The notes: generated by a model from the letters alone, not told the origin. DNA of 41,409 nt from Planctomycetota bacterium (GCA_003576845.1 QEVJ01000042.1:1-41409), one strand, 5' to 3'; shown: positions 9,113-18,727, counted from the stretch's first letter. Numbers and translations are program-made.

Positions 9113-9718
9113 ATGTCCGATACCGAACAAGTTCTGGTCGAACGCATCCGCCGCCGCGATCCGGTGGCGTTAGGCTTATATATGGAAGCCCGGCGCGATG
9201 CTCTGATGGCGTATGTCGAGCGGCAATTGGGCGCCGCCCTCCGCCGCAAAGTCGAACCCGAGGACATCTTGCAGGAAGTCGGCGTCGAAGCGGTGCGGGT
9301 GTTGCCGACGATCGAGCTCGACGGCCGCGAGCCGCTCGCCTGGCTCTGTCAAATCGCCGAGCGGCGGATCATCGACGCCCATCGCCGCTTCTTCGACGCC
9401 CAGAAACGCTCCGCCGGACGCGAAGTGCCGCTCGATGCCGGCAGCACGAACCAGGTGGGTCTGGTCAACTTGCTCGTCGTGACGATGACCACGCCGAGCC
9501 AGGCGTTCTCGCGCGATCAACGCGAGTTTCGGCTGCATCAGGCGATCGAAAAGCTTCCGAGCGAATGCCGCGACGCGCTCCGCATGAGGTACGTCGAGGG
9601 CCTGCCCTCGAAGGAAATCGCCGAGCGCTTGGGCAAGTCCGACGGCGCCGTGCGCGTCATGCTGACGCGGTCGCTCAAGCGGCTCGAACAGCTTCTGGCG
9701 GCCGACGAAGCGCCGTAA
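9113..9718 (+). CDS. ECF-type RNA polymerase sigma factor, planctomycete type
   Basis: The product is 201 aa, a normal ECF length. Region sigma-2 includes KVEPEDILQEVGVEAVRVLP (46-65), the polymerase and -10 contact segment; sigma-4 is at about 144-192 (IEKLPSECRDALRMRYVEGL then SKEIAERLGKSDGAVRVMLTR), a helix-turn-helix that reads the -35 element. A linker of about 45 residues joins them. The pattern matches the Sig-70_plancto1 group (established family, assigned by eye). No anti-sigma gene is adjacent; the divergent Ser/Thr kinase is the likely partner by context. The start ATG at 9113 gives MSDTEQVLVERIRRRDPVAL, a normal ECF N-terminus. Confidence 0.92.
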   Translation: MSDTEQVLVERIRRRDPVALGLYMEARRDALMAYVERQLGAALRRKVEPEDILQEVGVEAVRVLPTIELDGREPLAWLCQIAERRIIDAHRRFFDAQKRSAGREVPLDAGSTNQVGLVNLLVVTMTTPSQAFSRDQREFRLHQAIEKLPSECRDALRMRYVEGLPSKEIAERLGKSDGAVRVMLTRSLKRLEQLLAADEAP

Positions 9719-9877
9719 GTCGCAAAGGACGCTCGGTTCGCACGGCGGCAATTGCTGAGGTCGTCGAGGTCGTCGGCGGAGGTCGCGGCGACGACCGCCA
9801 ATTAATAACCAAACTGCCCGCCGCCCACGGTCCACGGTTCACTTGACGAGACGCGGTTGCGGCCGAACGCCGCGCCG

Positions 9878-12277
9878 TCATTTGAGCTGGTCGACCAGCC
9901 AGTCTGCCGCCGAGGCGTCCGCGGCGATCGCCAATTCCTCGCCCGCTTTCTCCCGGACGTATGCCTTCGCCGTTCTTTCGTGGGCGCGCAACGCATCCGG
10001 CACTTCCAACGCACGGTTCTGAGCGTCGACGAGGCGGCAGAGCATCAATGGCCGCGGCGCCAATGCGGCGGCGATGTCGCACAGATCGGCGCGGAGCAGC
10101 ATACCCGGCACGACCGATTGGAGCGGCACATAGACGAACGGTCCATCGAGCACGCCGCGGAAGCTCGCCAGACCGCGGTCGACGCTTACCGCAGCGATTT
10201 CGTCGTCGTACAGCGCCAGGAGCAGCGCGAGCATGCCGCCCAGCGGCTCCGCGTCGGCGGGACGGCCTTCGATGCGTCGGGGAACGCGGAGATTCGCGTC
10301 ACGCGCATTGGTCCCGGCGAAGGACGCGCCCCACACCGCGATCCGCGCGGGGTCGACATCGTCGCGGCTGCGGAGGTATGCGAGCACGGTCCGCGCGTCG
10401 CGAAGTTGCTGGGCGACGAGCGGGTCGCCGACCATCAAACCGGACGCGGCCCGCTCGGTAGACGTACTGAACTGACCGCGCGACGCGTCGCCGGCGGTTT
10501 CGCCCGTATCGCGGATGTCCGGCAAGCACACGATGCAGCCGGCGCGCACGAGTCGCGCCAGGTCTGCGGTCCGATTCTCGAAAAAACCCGCCTTACCGGA
10601 CTGGGTGAGGCAAAGGACCGCGGAGTTGCGAACTCCGGCTCGTTGCGACTTGTGCAACACGACGAGCGGCACAACCAGGTCGCGTTCGGTGGCCAGCCGT
10701 ACCCGCTCGATGACAACGTCCGAGCTGTTCGCGCCCGCCGGCGCGCTCTCCGCGGCGGCGATGCGCACGGGCGACGCGGATACCTCGCCGAGCAGCTCCG
10801 CGAGTTGTGCCCGCAATCGCCGTCGCAACTCTGGCGCGGACATCTCGTCGCGCTCCCGACGCGCCGCCGCAAGCGCTGCGTCCGTGCTTGCGGCCAGCAA
10901 CTCGTGCAGCAACCGCGGCTTCGTTTGCTCCTTTGCGGCCGCCGTCATCGCCACGAGGTCGCCGGCCGACCGCCGCTGGCGGAATTCCGTGGCGCGAATC
11001 CCGAACCACGTTGCGAACGCTTCGTGGATTCTCTCGCGGTGAATCGGGCCGATGTTGTTGCAGTGACTTGCTTCGGGCGGCGAGCCTGAGAGTCTGCCGC
11101 GGCCGTGCGCGAATGCCAGGTTCGATCGCGCGTCGTGCAATTCCCAGACGCGTTCGAGCCGCCGCCACACGGGGTCGCGCTCGCCGTCCCAAGCGAATTC
11201 GTGACCGTACACGAGCCGCCGAGGCGCGATGGCCGCGACGATCTCCCACGGCAAACACGTCTTTCCGGGCCGCGCGGAGAATGCGAGATTGCGGGTCGAT
11301 TCCCAACTTGCACTGCCCGCGTAGTCGAACCAGGTTTCCGCGTCGTCGGGCAAGGGATAACGCGTCTCCGGCTGCGGGCCTCCGAAATTGAACGGCACGG
11401 CACAGGCAATGCGATCGTCGAGCGCCGCCGCTGCCGCGCAGGGATCGCCGCCACCCGCCACGCTGCCGAGCAGGATGATTCGGCTCGCGTCGATGCCGCG
11501 TTGGGCCAACAACACGTCCACGCCGCGCATCAAGTCCCACGCCAAGGAGCCCAGCAGGCTCTCGCCCGCGAGATAAAGCTCAATGCTGCTGTCGTAGCGG
11601 AAGTAGTAGTCCTGGCGGCCGAGTCGGAATTCGCGCGCGAAATCGTCCGCCGACCGGAAACCGTGCTGCCCGCGCTCGCCGTGCCCGAGGTGGTCGGGCA
11701 CGAGAACGTAACAGCCAGCGCGGGCCCAGGTCGCGCCCATGTCTTGCAATTCGCCTTCGTGCTTGGGCGCATGATGGCTGTGCGACAAGAGAATGCCCGG
11801 CGACGCGGCCTGCATCTTCGCCGGCCGATAGAGATTAGCCGTGACCCAACCGCCCGGCCGGTTCTCGTAGACGAGGTTCTCGATCGCGTAGCCATCCGCT
11901 TCGATTCTGCCCGTAACGAACGTGCGGACGGCGTTCGGCGTTTCCGGAAAGCGCAACAGCGCCTGCCGCAAGTTTCGCACGCGCGCGGACCGATATGCGT
12001 CACAATCTTTCCGGGAACGAACCGCCTGGTTTGCCGCGCGGCTTTCGTCGCCGGCGCGTCGCAGGGCGGTGCGCAAATCGCGTCCCAAGGCGTCGCGCAC
12101 GGACTCGCGCTCCGCGTCGGGAACCACGATCGGCGAAAGGCGCACCAGGGCTTTGGCAAGCTCCGCTTCGTCGCCTTCGGCAACAGCGAAAGGCGCGGGG
12201 CCAATCAACGTCACTAGCAAAAACACCAGCCGCGGGTATCGGCGTTTCCACGCCCGGGCAGAACCAACTGCCGCCAC
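9878..12277 (-). CDS. Secreted tandem alpha/beta-hydrolase (acetyl-xylan-esterase/dienelactone-hydrolase-like)
   Basis: About 799 aa from a GTG at 12277, chosen because it precedes a signal-like stretch (KRRYPRLVFLLVTLIGPAPF then AVA); the frame is open further upstream into the DUF1501 gene, so the start is uncertain. Two hydrolase domains can be seen. The first has GILLSHSHHAPKHEGELQDM, VPDHLGHGERG and RIILLGSVAGGGD, where the nucleophile elbow reads G-S-V-A-G and lacks the expected central Ser. The second has LPDIRDTGET and RIAVWGASFAG, with an intact Ser elbow, and a late LAPRPLMLCRLVD. So the second domain is probably the active one. The family acts on esters of plant or algal polysaccharides or similar; the substrate is unknown. 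It lies 140 bp downstream of DUF1501 on the same strand, probably one operon. Confidence 0.8.
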   Translation of the reverse strand: MAAVGSARAWKRRYPRLVFLLVTLIGPAPFAVAEGDEAELAKALVRLSPIVVPDAERESVRDALGRDLRTALRRAGDESRAANQAVRSRKDCDAYRSARVRNLRQALLRFPETPNAVRTFVTGRIEADGYAIENLVYENRPGGWVTANLYRPAKMQAASPGILLSHSHHAPKHEGELQDMGATWARAGCYVLVPDHLGHGERGQHGFRSADDFAREFRLGRQDYYFRYDSSIELYLAGESLLGSLAWDLMRGVDVLLAQRGIDASRIILLGSVAGGGDPCAAAAALDDRIACAVPFNFGGPQPETRYPLPDDAETWFDYAGSASWESTRNLAFSARPGKTCLPWEIVAAIAPRRLVYGHEFAWDGERDPVWRRLERVWELHDARSNLAFAHGRGRLSGSPPEASHCNNIGPIHRERIHEAFATWFGIRATEFRQRRSAGDLVAMTAAAKEQTKPRLLHELLAASTDAALAAARRERDEMSAPELRRRLRAQLAELLGEVSASPVRIAAAESAPAGANSSDVVIERVRLATERDLVVPLVVLHKSQRAGVRNSAVLCLTQSGKAGFFENRTADLARLVRAGCIVCLPDIRDTGETAGDASRGQFSTSTERAASGLMVGDPLVAQQLRDARTVLAYLRSRDDVDPARIAVWGASFAGTNARDANLRVPRRIEGRPADAEPLGGMLALLLALYDDEIAAVSVDRGLASFRGVLDGPFVYVPLQSVVPGMLLRADLCDIAAALAPRPLMLCRLVDAQNRALEVPDALRAHERTAKAYVREKAGEELAIAADASAADWLVDQLK

Positions 12278-12417
12278 CGAACGCCACGCCGTTGTCCGTT
12301 CGCATCCATCGACATCCCCGCCTCGCCTGCCACTCGTGCTAAACGACCGACGCGATACCAGCACGCGCGACGCGAAGCCAGATCCCGCCGCGTAACCAGC
12401 GGTGATTTCAACGGCCG

Positions 12418-13758
12418 TTAAGCCAAAATCCCCTCGACGACCTTGCCCGGCGATAGTCGCACCGGCCGATTCTGTCGGTCGTGCATCTCGGTATGCGGAT
12501 CGATTCCCAGCAAATGCCACACGGTTGCCAAAAAGTCCGCCGGGCTTACCGGGCTGTCCTTGACGTACGCGCCCTTCGCGTCCGAAGCGCCGAAGATCGT
12601 GCCGCCGCGCGTTCCACCGCCTGCGAGCACCGTCGTATACGCGTCCGGCCAATGATCGCGCCCGCGGTCCTTGTTGATGACCGGCGTGCGGCCGAATTCG
12701 CCGGTGTTCACCACCAGCGTCGTGTCCAACAGCCCGCGGTCGCGCAAATCCTCGACGAGCGCCGCGAACGCCTGCTCCATCGGCGGCACGCGGTGCTTGA
12801 GCGTGTTCGCGATGTTGCTGTGGTGATCCCAGGCTTGATTGAATTCGTTGTAGCCGACGAACCGCACGCCGATCTCGACCAGCCGCCGCGCGAGGAGCAG
12901 CGACTGCCCCATCTTGGTGCGGCCGTAGCGATCGCGCGTCTTGTCCGACTCGCGCGTCAGATCGAGCGCTTCGCGAACCCGCGGATCGGTCAGCAATTCA
13001 TACGCGGTCCGGCTGAACAACCCGCGGCTCCGCACGGGCGCCGCGTCCATGTCGCGCCGCAGCGCGTCGAGGTTTTTGAGCAGTTCGTACCGCGACCCGA
13101 CCCGCTCCGGCGACATCGACTCCGGCAGCGACATCGCCGGCGGACGGAAGTCGGGCTTTTGCGGCTCGCCCGAGATGAGCAGCGGATCGTACAGTCCGCC
13201 CAAGAAACCGCCGTACTGCCCGGGCATTCGGTTCGATGGACCGGGAATGCTCAGCCACGTCGGCAGCGAAATGCTCGTCGGCAGCCCAGCCTGCGGCGGT
13301 TCGAGATAGTTGAGTACGGCCCCCGGCCCGGGAAAGTCCTTCGCGTCGGCTTCGCGGTCCTGGTTCGGCTGATCGGTCGAACCGGTGAGCGTGATGTAAG
13401 TTCCCGCGATGTGATTGTTGAACCCGTGCGTCATCGACCGCACGAGCACGAGGTCGCCGGCAACCTTCGCGCACGCCTGCATCGGCTCGCCGAGCCGCAT
13501 TCCGCCGACCGCGGTGTCGATCGGCTTGAACTCCCCACGCACCTCGGCCGGCGCGTCGGGCTTCGGGTCCCACAAGTCGATATGACTCGGCCCGCCTTGC
13601 AGCAGCATGAAGATGCAGCTTTTCGCCGCGCCTCGCCGCCGTGGTTCGTGCTGTTCGTTATCGGCCGCGGACGCCTGAGTTAGACGCGACGCCAACGCCC
13701 CCGCGCCGCCGAACACGCTCAACGCCCCCACGCGCAACACGTCCCGGCGATCGAGCAT
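12418..13758 (-). CDS. DUF1501 family Tat-exported protein
   Basis: The product is 446 aa. ATG at 13758 is chosen because AAGGAG lies at 13765-13770 and the N-terminus MLDRRDVLRVGALSVFGGAG is a twin-arginine signal. Hallmarks of DUF1501 include CIFMLLQGGPSHIDLWDPKP, SMTHGFNNHIAGTYITLTG, VNTGEFGRTPVINKDRGRDH and a C-terminal LLGIDPHTEMHDRQNRPV. The family is related to sulfatases and alkaline phosphatases and is abundant in planctomycetes, usually paired with DUF1549/DUF1553 cytochrome-type proteins. Here that partner is absent and the downstream gene is a tandem hydrolase. It is periplasmic; the reaction is unknown. Confidence 0.92.
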   Translation of the reverse strand: MLDRRDVLRVGALSVFGGAGALASRLTQASAADNEQHEPRRRGAAKSCIFMLLQGGPSHIDLWDPKPDAPAEVRGEFKPIDTAVGGMRLGEPMQACAKVAGDLVLVRSMTHGFNNHIAGTYITLTGSTDQPNQDREADAKDFPGPGAVLNYLEPPQAGLPTSISLPTWLSIPGPSNRMPGQYGGFLGGLYDPLLISGEPQKPDFRPPAMSLPESMSPERVGSRYELLKNLDALRRDMDAAPVRSRGLFSRTAYELLTDPRVREALDLTRESDKTRDRYGRTKMGQSLLLARRLVEIGVRFVGYNEFNQAWDHHSNIANTLKHRVPPMEQAFAALVEDLRDRGLLDTTLVVNTGEFGRTPVINKDRGRDHWPDAYTTVLAGGGTRGGTIFGASDAKGAYVKDSPVSPADFLATVWHLLGIDPHTEMHDRQNRPVRLSPGKVVEGILA

Positions 13759-14194
13759 TGGACTCTCCTTAAATTCCAGTGGCGAGCTTGAGCCCGGACG
13801 AAAATCCGTTTCCGATCGCTCGGGCGAACGCATCGACGACCGTTGATTCTACCACCGGCGAGCGCGATCTAGCAATGCTGCTCCGGCGTTTCGGCGAGGC
13901 GACCTTACCCGCTCAACCGCGCACGGTCCGCTCGACCCAGCCAAGGCGCGTCCACGATCGCGCATGCACTTTCCACCGCGAAGATGACCTCGTCCACGAC
14001 GTGTAACATCGAGTCGCGATTCGCGCTTGAAAAATAAGTGGACAGCGATCGCGCCGATGCCGCGCGCGTTCTTCGCCTTTTCTGTGTCCGCGCTCGGCGG
14101 CGTTTTCGGATCACCTTTTGATACGCGCCGCTGACTCTCTCTCGCACGCGCGTCGTCGTAGCACGTGGCAGCGGCCTAGCCAAAGGAGATCCAG
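13759..14194. other. 436-bp non-coding divergent gap
   Basis: It separates the divergent DUF1501 gene and the NlpC/P60-like gene. I see only their ribosome binding sites (AAGGAG complement at 13765-13770 and AAAGGAG at 14182-14188). Short open frames on both strands are arginine-rich and have no gene-like features. No repeat or RNA was recognised. Confidence 0.5.
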
Positions 14195-15160
14195 ATGGAC
14201 TCGCCGCTTGCGTTTCTTATGCGCTATCGCCAGCTTCGCGTGCGATATGCGGACCCCACGCTTAGCACGGCCGCCGCGCCGGTTACGGAGGAAGTCGTCG
14301 TGTCCCTGCGCCGCTATCTGAGCGCCGTGGACGACCCTTGCAACAACAAGAAGAAGTTCAAGACCGAAGAAGCGCGCAAGACGTGCAAGAGCGATCCCGA
14401 AATGGCGGAAAAGCGCCAGGACTTCGTCGACTTTCTCGAGAATCACTTGCGGCCCAAGGACCGCGTGCTGCCCGATGGGCCGGGAATGGGCGAGGCGCGG
14501 CTGGCGGTCAATCGCGCATTCAACGGCAAAGGGTCGCCGGAAGACTGCGAAACGGCCCTGCAATGGGCGGTCGAAAAGGGCGAATGCCCGCCCGGCCAGG
14601 CGAACGTTCAGCAATACTGCGACGATCACCTGGGACTCGACTGCAACGGCTTCGTCGACCGATTCTTCCGCCGCGGCGAAGCTCATTTGCCGAGCGAATA
14701 CGTCGCCGGCAGGAGTCCCACGATTCGCAACTCGCTCGATGAAGTCGAGCGCGGCGATTGCCTCTTGTGGTGCGACAAGACGGGAAAAGTGTTCGCGTTT
14801 CCGCCGGACCGGCACATCGCCCTCGTCGAGCGGACGGTGCTCGCCGCGTCGCTGCGGCCGAAGCACATCGACAGTTTTGAGTCGTCGTTCGACGTTTCCA
14901 GGCTCAGCATCGGCCGGCGGATTCACGTCGTCGAGTCGACGGGCGGACTCGGCCCGAGCGAATCGTTCTACGCCGTCCGCGCCGTCAAGACCGACAAGAA
15001 AGGCCGGACCATTTTCCAGGTCTTTCGCCCGCGCAAAGGCACGCTCAGTTGGGTACGGATCGTCCCGGGCCTGATTCTGGAATTCCGGGCGGTTCGCAAG
15101 TGGGCGCCGGGGTTCTTCAGAGACCTCAAAAAGTCCGCCGAGCGCGCACTGGCGAAATGA
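14195..15160 (+). CDS. Hypothetical protein with NlpC/P60-like cysteine peptidase features
   Basis: The product is 321 aa, start ATG at 14195 with AAAGGAG at 14182-14188. There is no signal peptide. The segment HLGLDCNGFVDRFFRRG (145-161) resembles the LDCSGFV nucleophile helix of NlpC/P60 papain-like peptidases, with Cys150 as candidate nucleophile; VERGDCLLW (184-192) resembles the GDLLFW strand, and DRHIALVE (205-212) supplies a candidate His207. These three elements in the right order suggest a divergent NlpC/P60 fold, which commonly cleaves peptidoglycan peptides, though Asn replaces the usual Ser after Cys. The first 130 residues contain five Cys and a lysine-rich part (KKKFKTEEARKTCK) and are not recognised. 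The C-terminal part is beta-rich. Function is unproven. Confidence 0.6.
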   Translation: MDSPLAFLMRYRQLRVRYADPTLSTAAAPVTEEVVVSLRRYLSAVDDPCNNKKKFKTEEARKTCKSDPEMAEKRQDFVDFLENHLRPKDRVLPDGPGMGEARLAVNRAFNGKGSPEDCETALQWAVEKGECPPGQANVQQYCDDHLGLDCNGFVDRFFRRGEAHLPSEYVAGRSPTIRNSLDEVERGDCLLWCDKTGKVFAFPPDRHIALVERTVLAASLRPKHIDSFESSFDVSRLSIGRRIHVVESTGGLGPSESFYAVRAVKTDKKGRTIFQVFRPRKGTLSWVRIVPGLILEFRAVRKWAPGFFRDLKKSAERALAK

Positions 15161-15355
15161 CGGCGCGGATTGAAGCGGCCCGCGAGACGTTTCGTCGGCG
15201 CTGCGACACAGTCAGGCCGCCGAACGCGACCCCTCGCTTGAATAAATGGCGTAAACCCAAGCCAACGGCCGGAATCATGGTTGGCGAATGAGTCGCTCGC
15301 ACAGCGATGGTGAAGCGGGCGAAGCCGGTACCGCCTCGTACTCAAGATTCGCGCG

Positions 15356-15691
15356 TCATTTGTTGCCGTTTCCGAAGGTTCCCCATCCGTCACAATAACC
15401 TCCTAATGGTCGAGCAAGCGAGCCGAGTAGGTCTTCGGTCGACGTAATCTCATCGTGGGTTGCGAGCATTTCGAGGGAACACCAGCATGTCCACTGAGAT
15501 CTCTCGCGACCGACATCCTCGACGAGTCTTGCCGTGAACCCGGCCAGGGATGCAATTCGGACGAATTCCATCCCTGCGTCAAGCGACAAGAACGCGACGT
15601 GAAAGTCGATCACCATCGGACGAGACATATCTGCGCCGTCGTTGGCGACTCGGCGCAGCGCGGCGGCAGTAGAGGCGTCCAAATGTCCCAT
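15356..15691 (-). CDS. RraB-like (ribonuclease E inhibitor domain) protein
   Basis: The product is 111 aa. IDFHVAFLSLDAGMEFVRIA and the end GGYCDGWGTFG resemble the RraB fold, whose members end in a G-G-x-Y-D-G-W-G-T motif (here GYCDGWGTF, one residue longer). The alpha/beta pattern in between (FTARLVEDV..WTCWCSLEML..EITSTEDLLGSL) fits. In Enterobacteria RraB binds RNase E; in distant bacteria the fold occurs with unknown role, so an RNase E link is inference. The start ATG is at 15691; the ribosome binding site is weak (AAGGCGAGG about 15 bases before). It begins 36 bases after the aldehyde dehydrogenase stop on the same strand, so it may be co-transcribed with it. Confidence 0.65.
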   Translation of the reverse strand: MGHLDASTAAALRRVANDGADMSRPMVIDFHVAFLSLDAGMEFVRIASLAGFTARLVEDVGRERSQWTCWCSLEMLATHDEITSTEDLLGSLARPLGGYCDGWGTFGNGNK

Positions 15692-15727
15692 AACTCGCGA
15701 TAGCCTCGCCTTTTGAGTCGCTCTTGA

Positions 15728-17206
15728 CTACCCCAGCGCCACCGTCACCGTCTTCCACTCCGTATACGCATCCAACCCGCGTTCGCCCAGTTCGCGTCCC
15801 TGTCCCGACATTTTGAACCCGCCGAAGGGCGCCGCGGCGTCGAACACGTCGTAGCAGTTCACCCACACCGTGCCGGCTTTGAGCGACGCGGCCAGCTTGT
15901 GCGCCTTGCCCACGTCGCGCGTCCACACCGCCGCGGCCAGGCCGTAAAACGTGTTGTTCGACCGCTCGACGATCTCGTCCACGTTCTTGAACTTGAGGAC
16001 GCTCAGCACCGGGCCGAAAATCTCCTCGCGGGCGATCTTCATTTCGTCCTCGACTCCCGTGAACAGCGTCGGCTCGATGTAGTAGCCCCGCTCGCCAAAC
16101 CGCTTGCCGCCGGTGACACACTTCGCCCCTTCGCTCTGGCCCAGGCCAATGTACTTCATGATCTTGTCGAACTGCGCTTTGTCGACCTGCGGCCCTTGCT
16201 CTGTGGTCGGATCGAGCGGGTCGCCGAGCTTTCGCGTCTTGTTCATCGACGCAATGCGATCGACGAACTCGTCGTGAACCTTTTCTTCCACGAACAACCG
16301 GCTGCCGGCGCAGCAGCATTGGCCCTGGTTGAAGTACAACCCGAAATGCGCTCCGGCCGCGGCGGCGTCGAGGTCGCTATCGGCAAACACGATGTTCGGG
16401 CTCTTGCCGCCCAGCTCGAACGAGAGGCGTTTGAGCGTTTGCGAAGCGTCGCGCATGATCGTCTGCGCGGTGATGTGCTCGCCGGTGAACGCCACCTTGT
16501 CGACGCCGGGATGCTTGACGATCGACGCTCCGGCCGTGGGACCATAGCCCGGGACCACGTTAATCACCCCGTCGGGAATGCCGGCCTTTTGCGCGAGGCG
16601 GGCGAGGCGCAAGCAAGTGAGCGGCGTCTGCTCGGCGGGCTTCATCACAATCGTGCAGCCCGCGGCCAGCGCTGGTCCCCATTTCCAGGCGACCATCAAG
16701 ATCGGGAAGTTCCACGGAATGATCTGACCCACGACGCCCACCGGTTCTCGGCGGGTGTAGGTAAAGTAGTTGCCGCGGACCGGAATCGTCTGCCCGTGCA
16801 GCTTGTCGGCCCAACCGGCGTAGTACCGCAGGCAATCGATGGCGAGCGGCAAGTCGGCGGCCCGGGCATCGCGGACCGGCTTGCCGTTGTCGAGCGATTC
16901 GAGCGCGGCCAGCTCATCGAGTTCCTCGGTCATCAAGTCGGCGAGCTTGTTCATCAGCGCCCCGCGGTCGCGGGCGTCCATCGTCGCCCACGGCCCGCGT
17001 TCGAGCGCCTCGCGGGCGGCGTGAACCGCTTTGTCGACGTCTTCCGCGTCCCCCTCGGCGACTTGGGCGATGACTTCCTCCGTCGCCGGGTTGATCGTCT
17101 CGAACGTCTTACCGCTGGCGGCGGGAATCCACTGCCCGCCGATGAAACAGTTGGTCTGGCGAATCTGCGGGCGAGCGATTTTCGGTTCGGAAGCGACGGT
17201 GGCCAT
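15728..17206 (-). CDS. Aldehyde dehydrogenase (NAD-dependent, ALDH1/2-like)
   Basis: The product is 492 aa, a standard family length. It oxidises aldehydes to carboxylic acids. Catalytic elements are present: FELGGKSPN (Glu264) and [12 protein letters not shown] with the middle Cys298 as nucleophile, PWNFPI (cofactor region) and KPAEQTP with Lys189 for [13 protein letters not shown] carries Glu where Ser is common in other ALDHs. The start ATG at 17206 has CAAGGAGG at 17213-17220. The C-terminus [20 protein letters not shown] is the usual oligomerisation end. The substrate cannot be told from sequence; the gene has no obvious pathway neighbours except the downstream RraB-like gene. Confidence 0.95.
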   Translation of the reverse strand: MATVASEPKIARPQIRQTNCFIGGQWIPAASGKTFETINPATEEVIAQVAEGDAEDVDKAVHAAREALERGPWATMDARDRGALMNKLADLMTEELDELAALESLDNGKPVRDARAADLPLAIDCLRYYAGWADKLHGQTIPVRGNYFTYTRREPVGVVGQIIPWNFPILMVAWKWGPALAAGCTIVMKPAEQTPLTCLRLARLAQKAGIPDGVINVVPGYGPTAGASIVKHPGVDKVAFTGEHITAQTIMRDASQTLKRLSFELGGKSPNIVFADSDLDAAAAGAHFGLYFNQGQCCCAGSRLFVEEKVHDEFVDRIASMNKTRKLGDPLDPTTEQGPQVDKAQFDKIMKYIGLGQSEGAKCVTGGKRFGERGYYIEPTLFTGVEDEMKIAREEIFGPVLSVLKFKNVDEIVERSNNTFYGLAAAVWTRDVGKAHKLAASLKAGTVWVNCYDVFDAAAPFGGFKMSGQGRELGERGLDAYTEWKTVTVALG

Positions 17207-17452
17207 GAGAAACCTCCTTGGCGAGCGGTCGCCGATGGGACGACGGCTCGCGGTGTGCGTTGGATTCGGCGAGACAAACGAGGCCGGCGCGCGTCGACCC
17301 CGATAAGGAATTCTAGCGAGTTTCCCCGCGCCGGTCGATCAACGACCCGCGGTAAGCCGCGCGATCGGAACACCGTAAACTCGGCCGGACGTCTCCGTCG
17401 GTCCCTTTGCAGTTGCGATCGAGCTGACGATTGGCCACGGCGTTTCGCAACG

Positions 17453-17713
17453 TCAATCGTCGCTTTCGTCGCCGGCTTGTCCGTCGCCGTTCGTTTCGGC
17501 GGCGCAGCGGGCGCCCGCTTGCTGCTCGGCCTCTGCACTCGCGGTAAGCGCCGCTTCATAGGCCTCGCGTGCGGCCGCAAGCTTCGTGCGGCGTTTTTCG
17601 AGCTTGGTCTCGGCAGCGGCTAACTTTTCCTCCGCGCGGCGGACCTTGTTCTCCAACTTGGCGATCCTGCCGCAGACTTTTCCTTCGGCCGTAGTCGCAG
17701 GGTTCTTCTTCAT
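17453..17713 (-). CDS. Small coiled-coil protein, 86 aa
   Basis: The frame is open further upstream, but ATG at 17713 gives MKKNPATTAEGKVCGRIAKL, a tidier start. Residues about 15-65 form heptad-rich, Lys/Glu/Ala-rich helix (LENKVRRAEEKLAAAETKLE, then KRRTKLAAAREAYEAAL), followed by an acidic, Gly-rich tail. Two Cys (at 14 and about 70) flank the coil. I do not recognise a family. The ribosome binding site is weak, and a spurious open frame cannot be excluded, though the heptad pattern supports translation. It lies 140 bp downstream of the 208-aa gene on the same strand. Confidence 0.5.
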   Translation of the reverse strand: MKKNPATTAEGKVCGRIAKLENKVRRAEEKLAAAETKLEKRRTKLAAAREAYEAALTASAEAEQQAGARCAAETNGDGQAGDESDD

Positions 17714-17853
17714 GGCAAGAATCCCAAGTGGAAAGAATCGGCGTTTTGGCCCACGGCGCGAGTGCCGGAGCATTGAGTTTACCTACCCTCATTATACCTA
17801 CGACCGCGCGCGGCCCCAAGTCGCCCGCCCGACGAACGCGCCGCTCGGCCCAG

Positions 17854-18480
17854 TCATTCGTCGCAGTGCCAGGCGATTTCGTTCAGGTCGACGCGCAGGG
17901 TGAGAATCGCCGGTTCGCGAACGGTTCCCCACGCGTCGTCGACTGCGTCGGCGGGCGCACCATCGGCGAGCAAGCGTTCCAACACCGGCACGGCACATTG
18001 GCGGTGGTCTTCGCGTCCGAAAGCCCGCAATCCCTCGGCAAATGCCGCGAGCGTGCCGAACCGCGCGAGCCACGGCAAGCCGATTGCCGCGATCTTCGCC
18101 GACAGCCGCCGGGCCACGCGGTCGGCCTCGTCCGCATCGCGAACGATCCAGTCGCGCCATGTCCGTTTGGCCGAAAGCTGCCCGATATTCCGGGTGAATG
18201 TCGCGAGGTTTTGGGCCCGCCGTGGATCGTCGCAGAGCGCCAGGTGGTTTGCCAAGGTCCGGCAGTGAACTCCCAAGTTCGCGGTGACGACCACGGGGCC
18301 GTAATCGTCGGCAACGTCGGACGGCAGCGTCACGAAATGCTCGATCTCGCCACCGAGCGACCGCCGCCACAAGTTGCGGGCCAAATCGAACGAAAAGCCG
18401 ACCGGCACAAGCGCCGAATCGACCTGTGCTCGAACCAGACGCAGAACGCCGAGCGAACTGAACCTCAACGCGGTGCTCAT
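17854..18480 (-). CDS. Uncharacterised protein, perhaps DUF4304-like
   Basis: The product is 208 aa from ATG at 18480 (MSTALRFSSLGVLRLVRAQV); upstream residues in frame look like spacer. The pattern LVPVGFSFDLARNLWRRSLG, then EIEHFVTLPSD..VVVTANLGVHCRTL, resembles the opening of DUF4304-type proteins (long hydrophobic-plus-aromatic lead, then a strand with LGVH). The middle and end are Arg/Ala-rich helices with a conserved-looking WRDWIVRDADEADRVARRL. No signal peptide or membrane segment. Family assignment is tentative; no function is offered. The GC-rich base use matches neighbouring genes. Confidence 0.6.
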   Translation of the reverse strand: MSTALRFSSLGVLRLVRAQVDSALVPVGFSFDLARNLWRRSLGGEIEHFVTLPSDVADDYGPVVVTANLGVHCRTLANHLALCDDPRRAQNLATFTRNIGQLSAKRTWRDWIVRDADEADRVARRLSAKIAAIGLPWLARFGTLAAFAEGLRAFGREDHRQCAVPVLERLLADGAPADAVDDAWGTVREPAILTLRVDLNEIAWHCDE

Positions 18481-18622
18481 AAAATCACCAGACGCTAGCA
18501 GTGCAGGCGGCGCCAACCAGCGCTGTCGAGGGCCGTCGGACGACATCAATGTCTGAGCCCCGCGACGCGCGCTTGGGCCTTCCATGTAGAAACGGCAATA
18601 ACTTCTCGAACGGGTTTTCGTT

Positions 18623-18727
18623 CTATGAGCGGATTGTAAAAGAGACGCTTCCCTCCGTCGCGTTAGTTTCGGTGAAGAACGAGTGTGGCAAACGTTCGCC
18701 CTCGAACAAGTGCATCCACTCCGTCAT
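18623..18727 (-). CDS. Tentative small ORF, 34 aa
   Basis: It starts at ATG 18727 inside the ATGA overlap with the preceding small frame and ends at TAG 18623-18625. It reads MTEWMHLFEGERLPHSFFTE and ends FTIRS. The non-arginine-rich composition is unlike the random frames around it, but it is too short to judge. It may be the second half of the preceding frame after a shift. Confidence 0.22.
   Translation of the reverse strand: MTEWMHLFEGERLPHSFFTETNATEGSVSFTIRS

Noticed and set aside
7582-9846. 754-aa plus-strand frame
   Set aside because: Antisense to the membrane kinase and overlapping the sigma factor in another frame; Arg/Ala-rich, no domains.
13905-14183. 92-aa minus-strand frame in the DUF1501 gap
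   Set aside because: Arg-rich start and no ribosome binding site; a chance frame.
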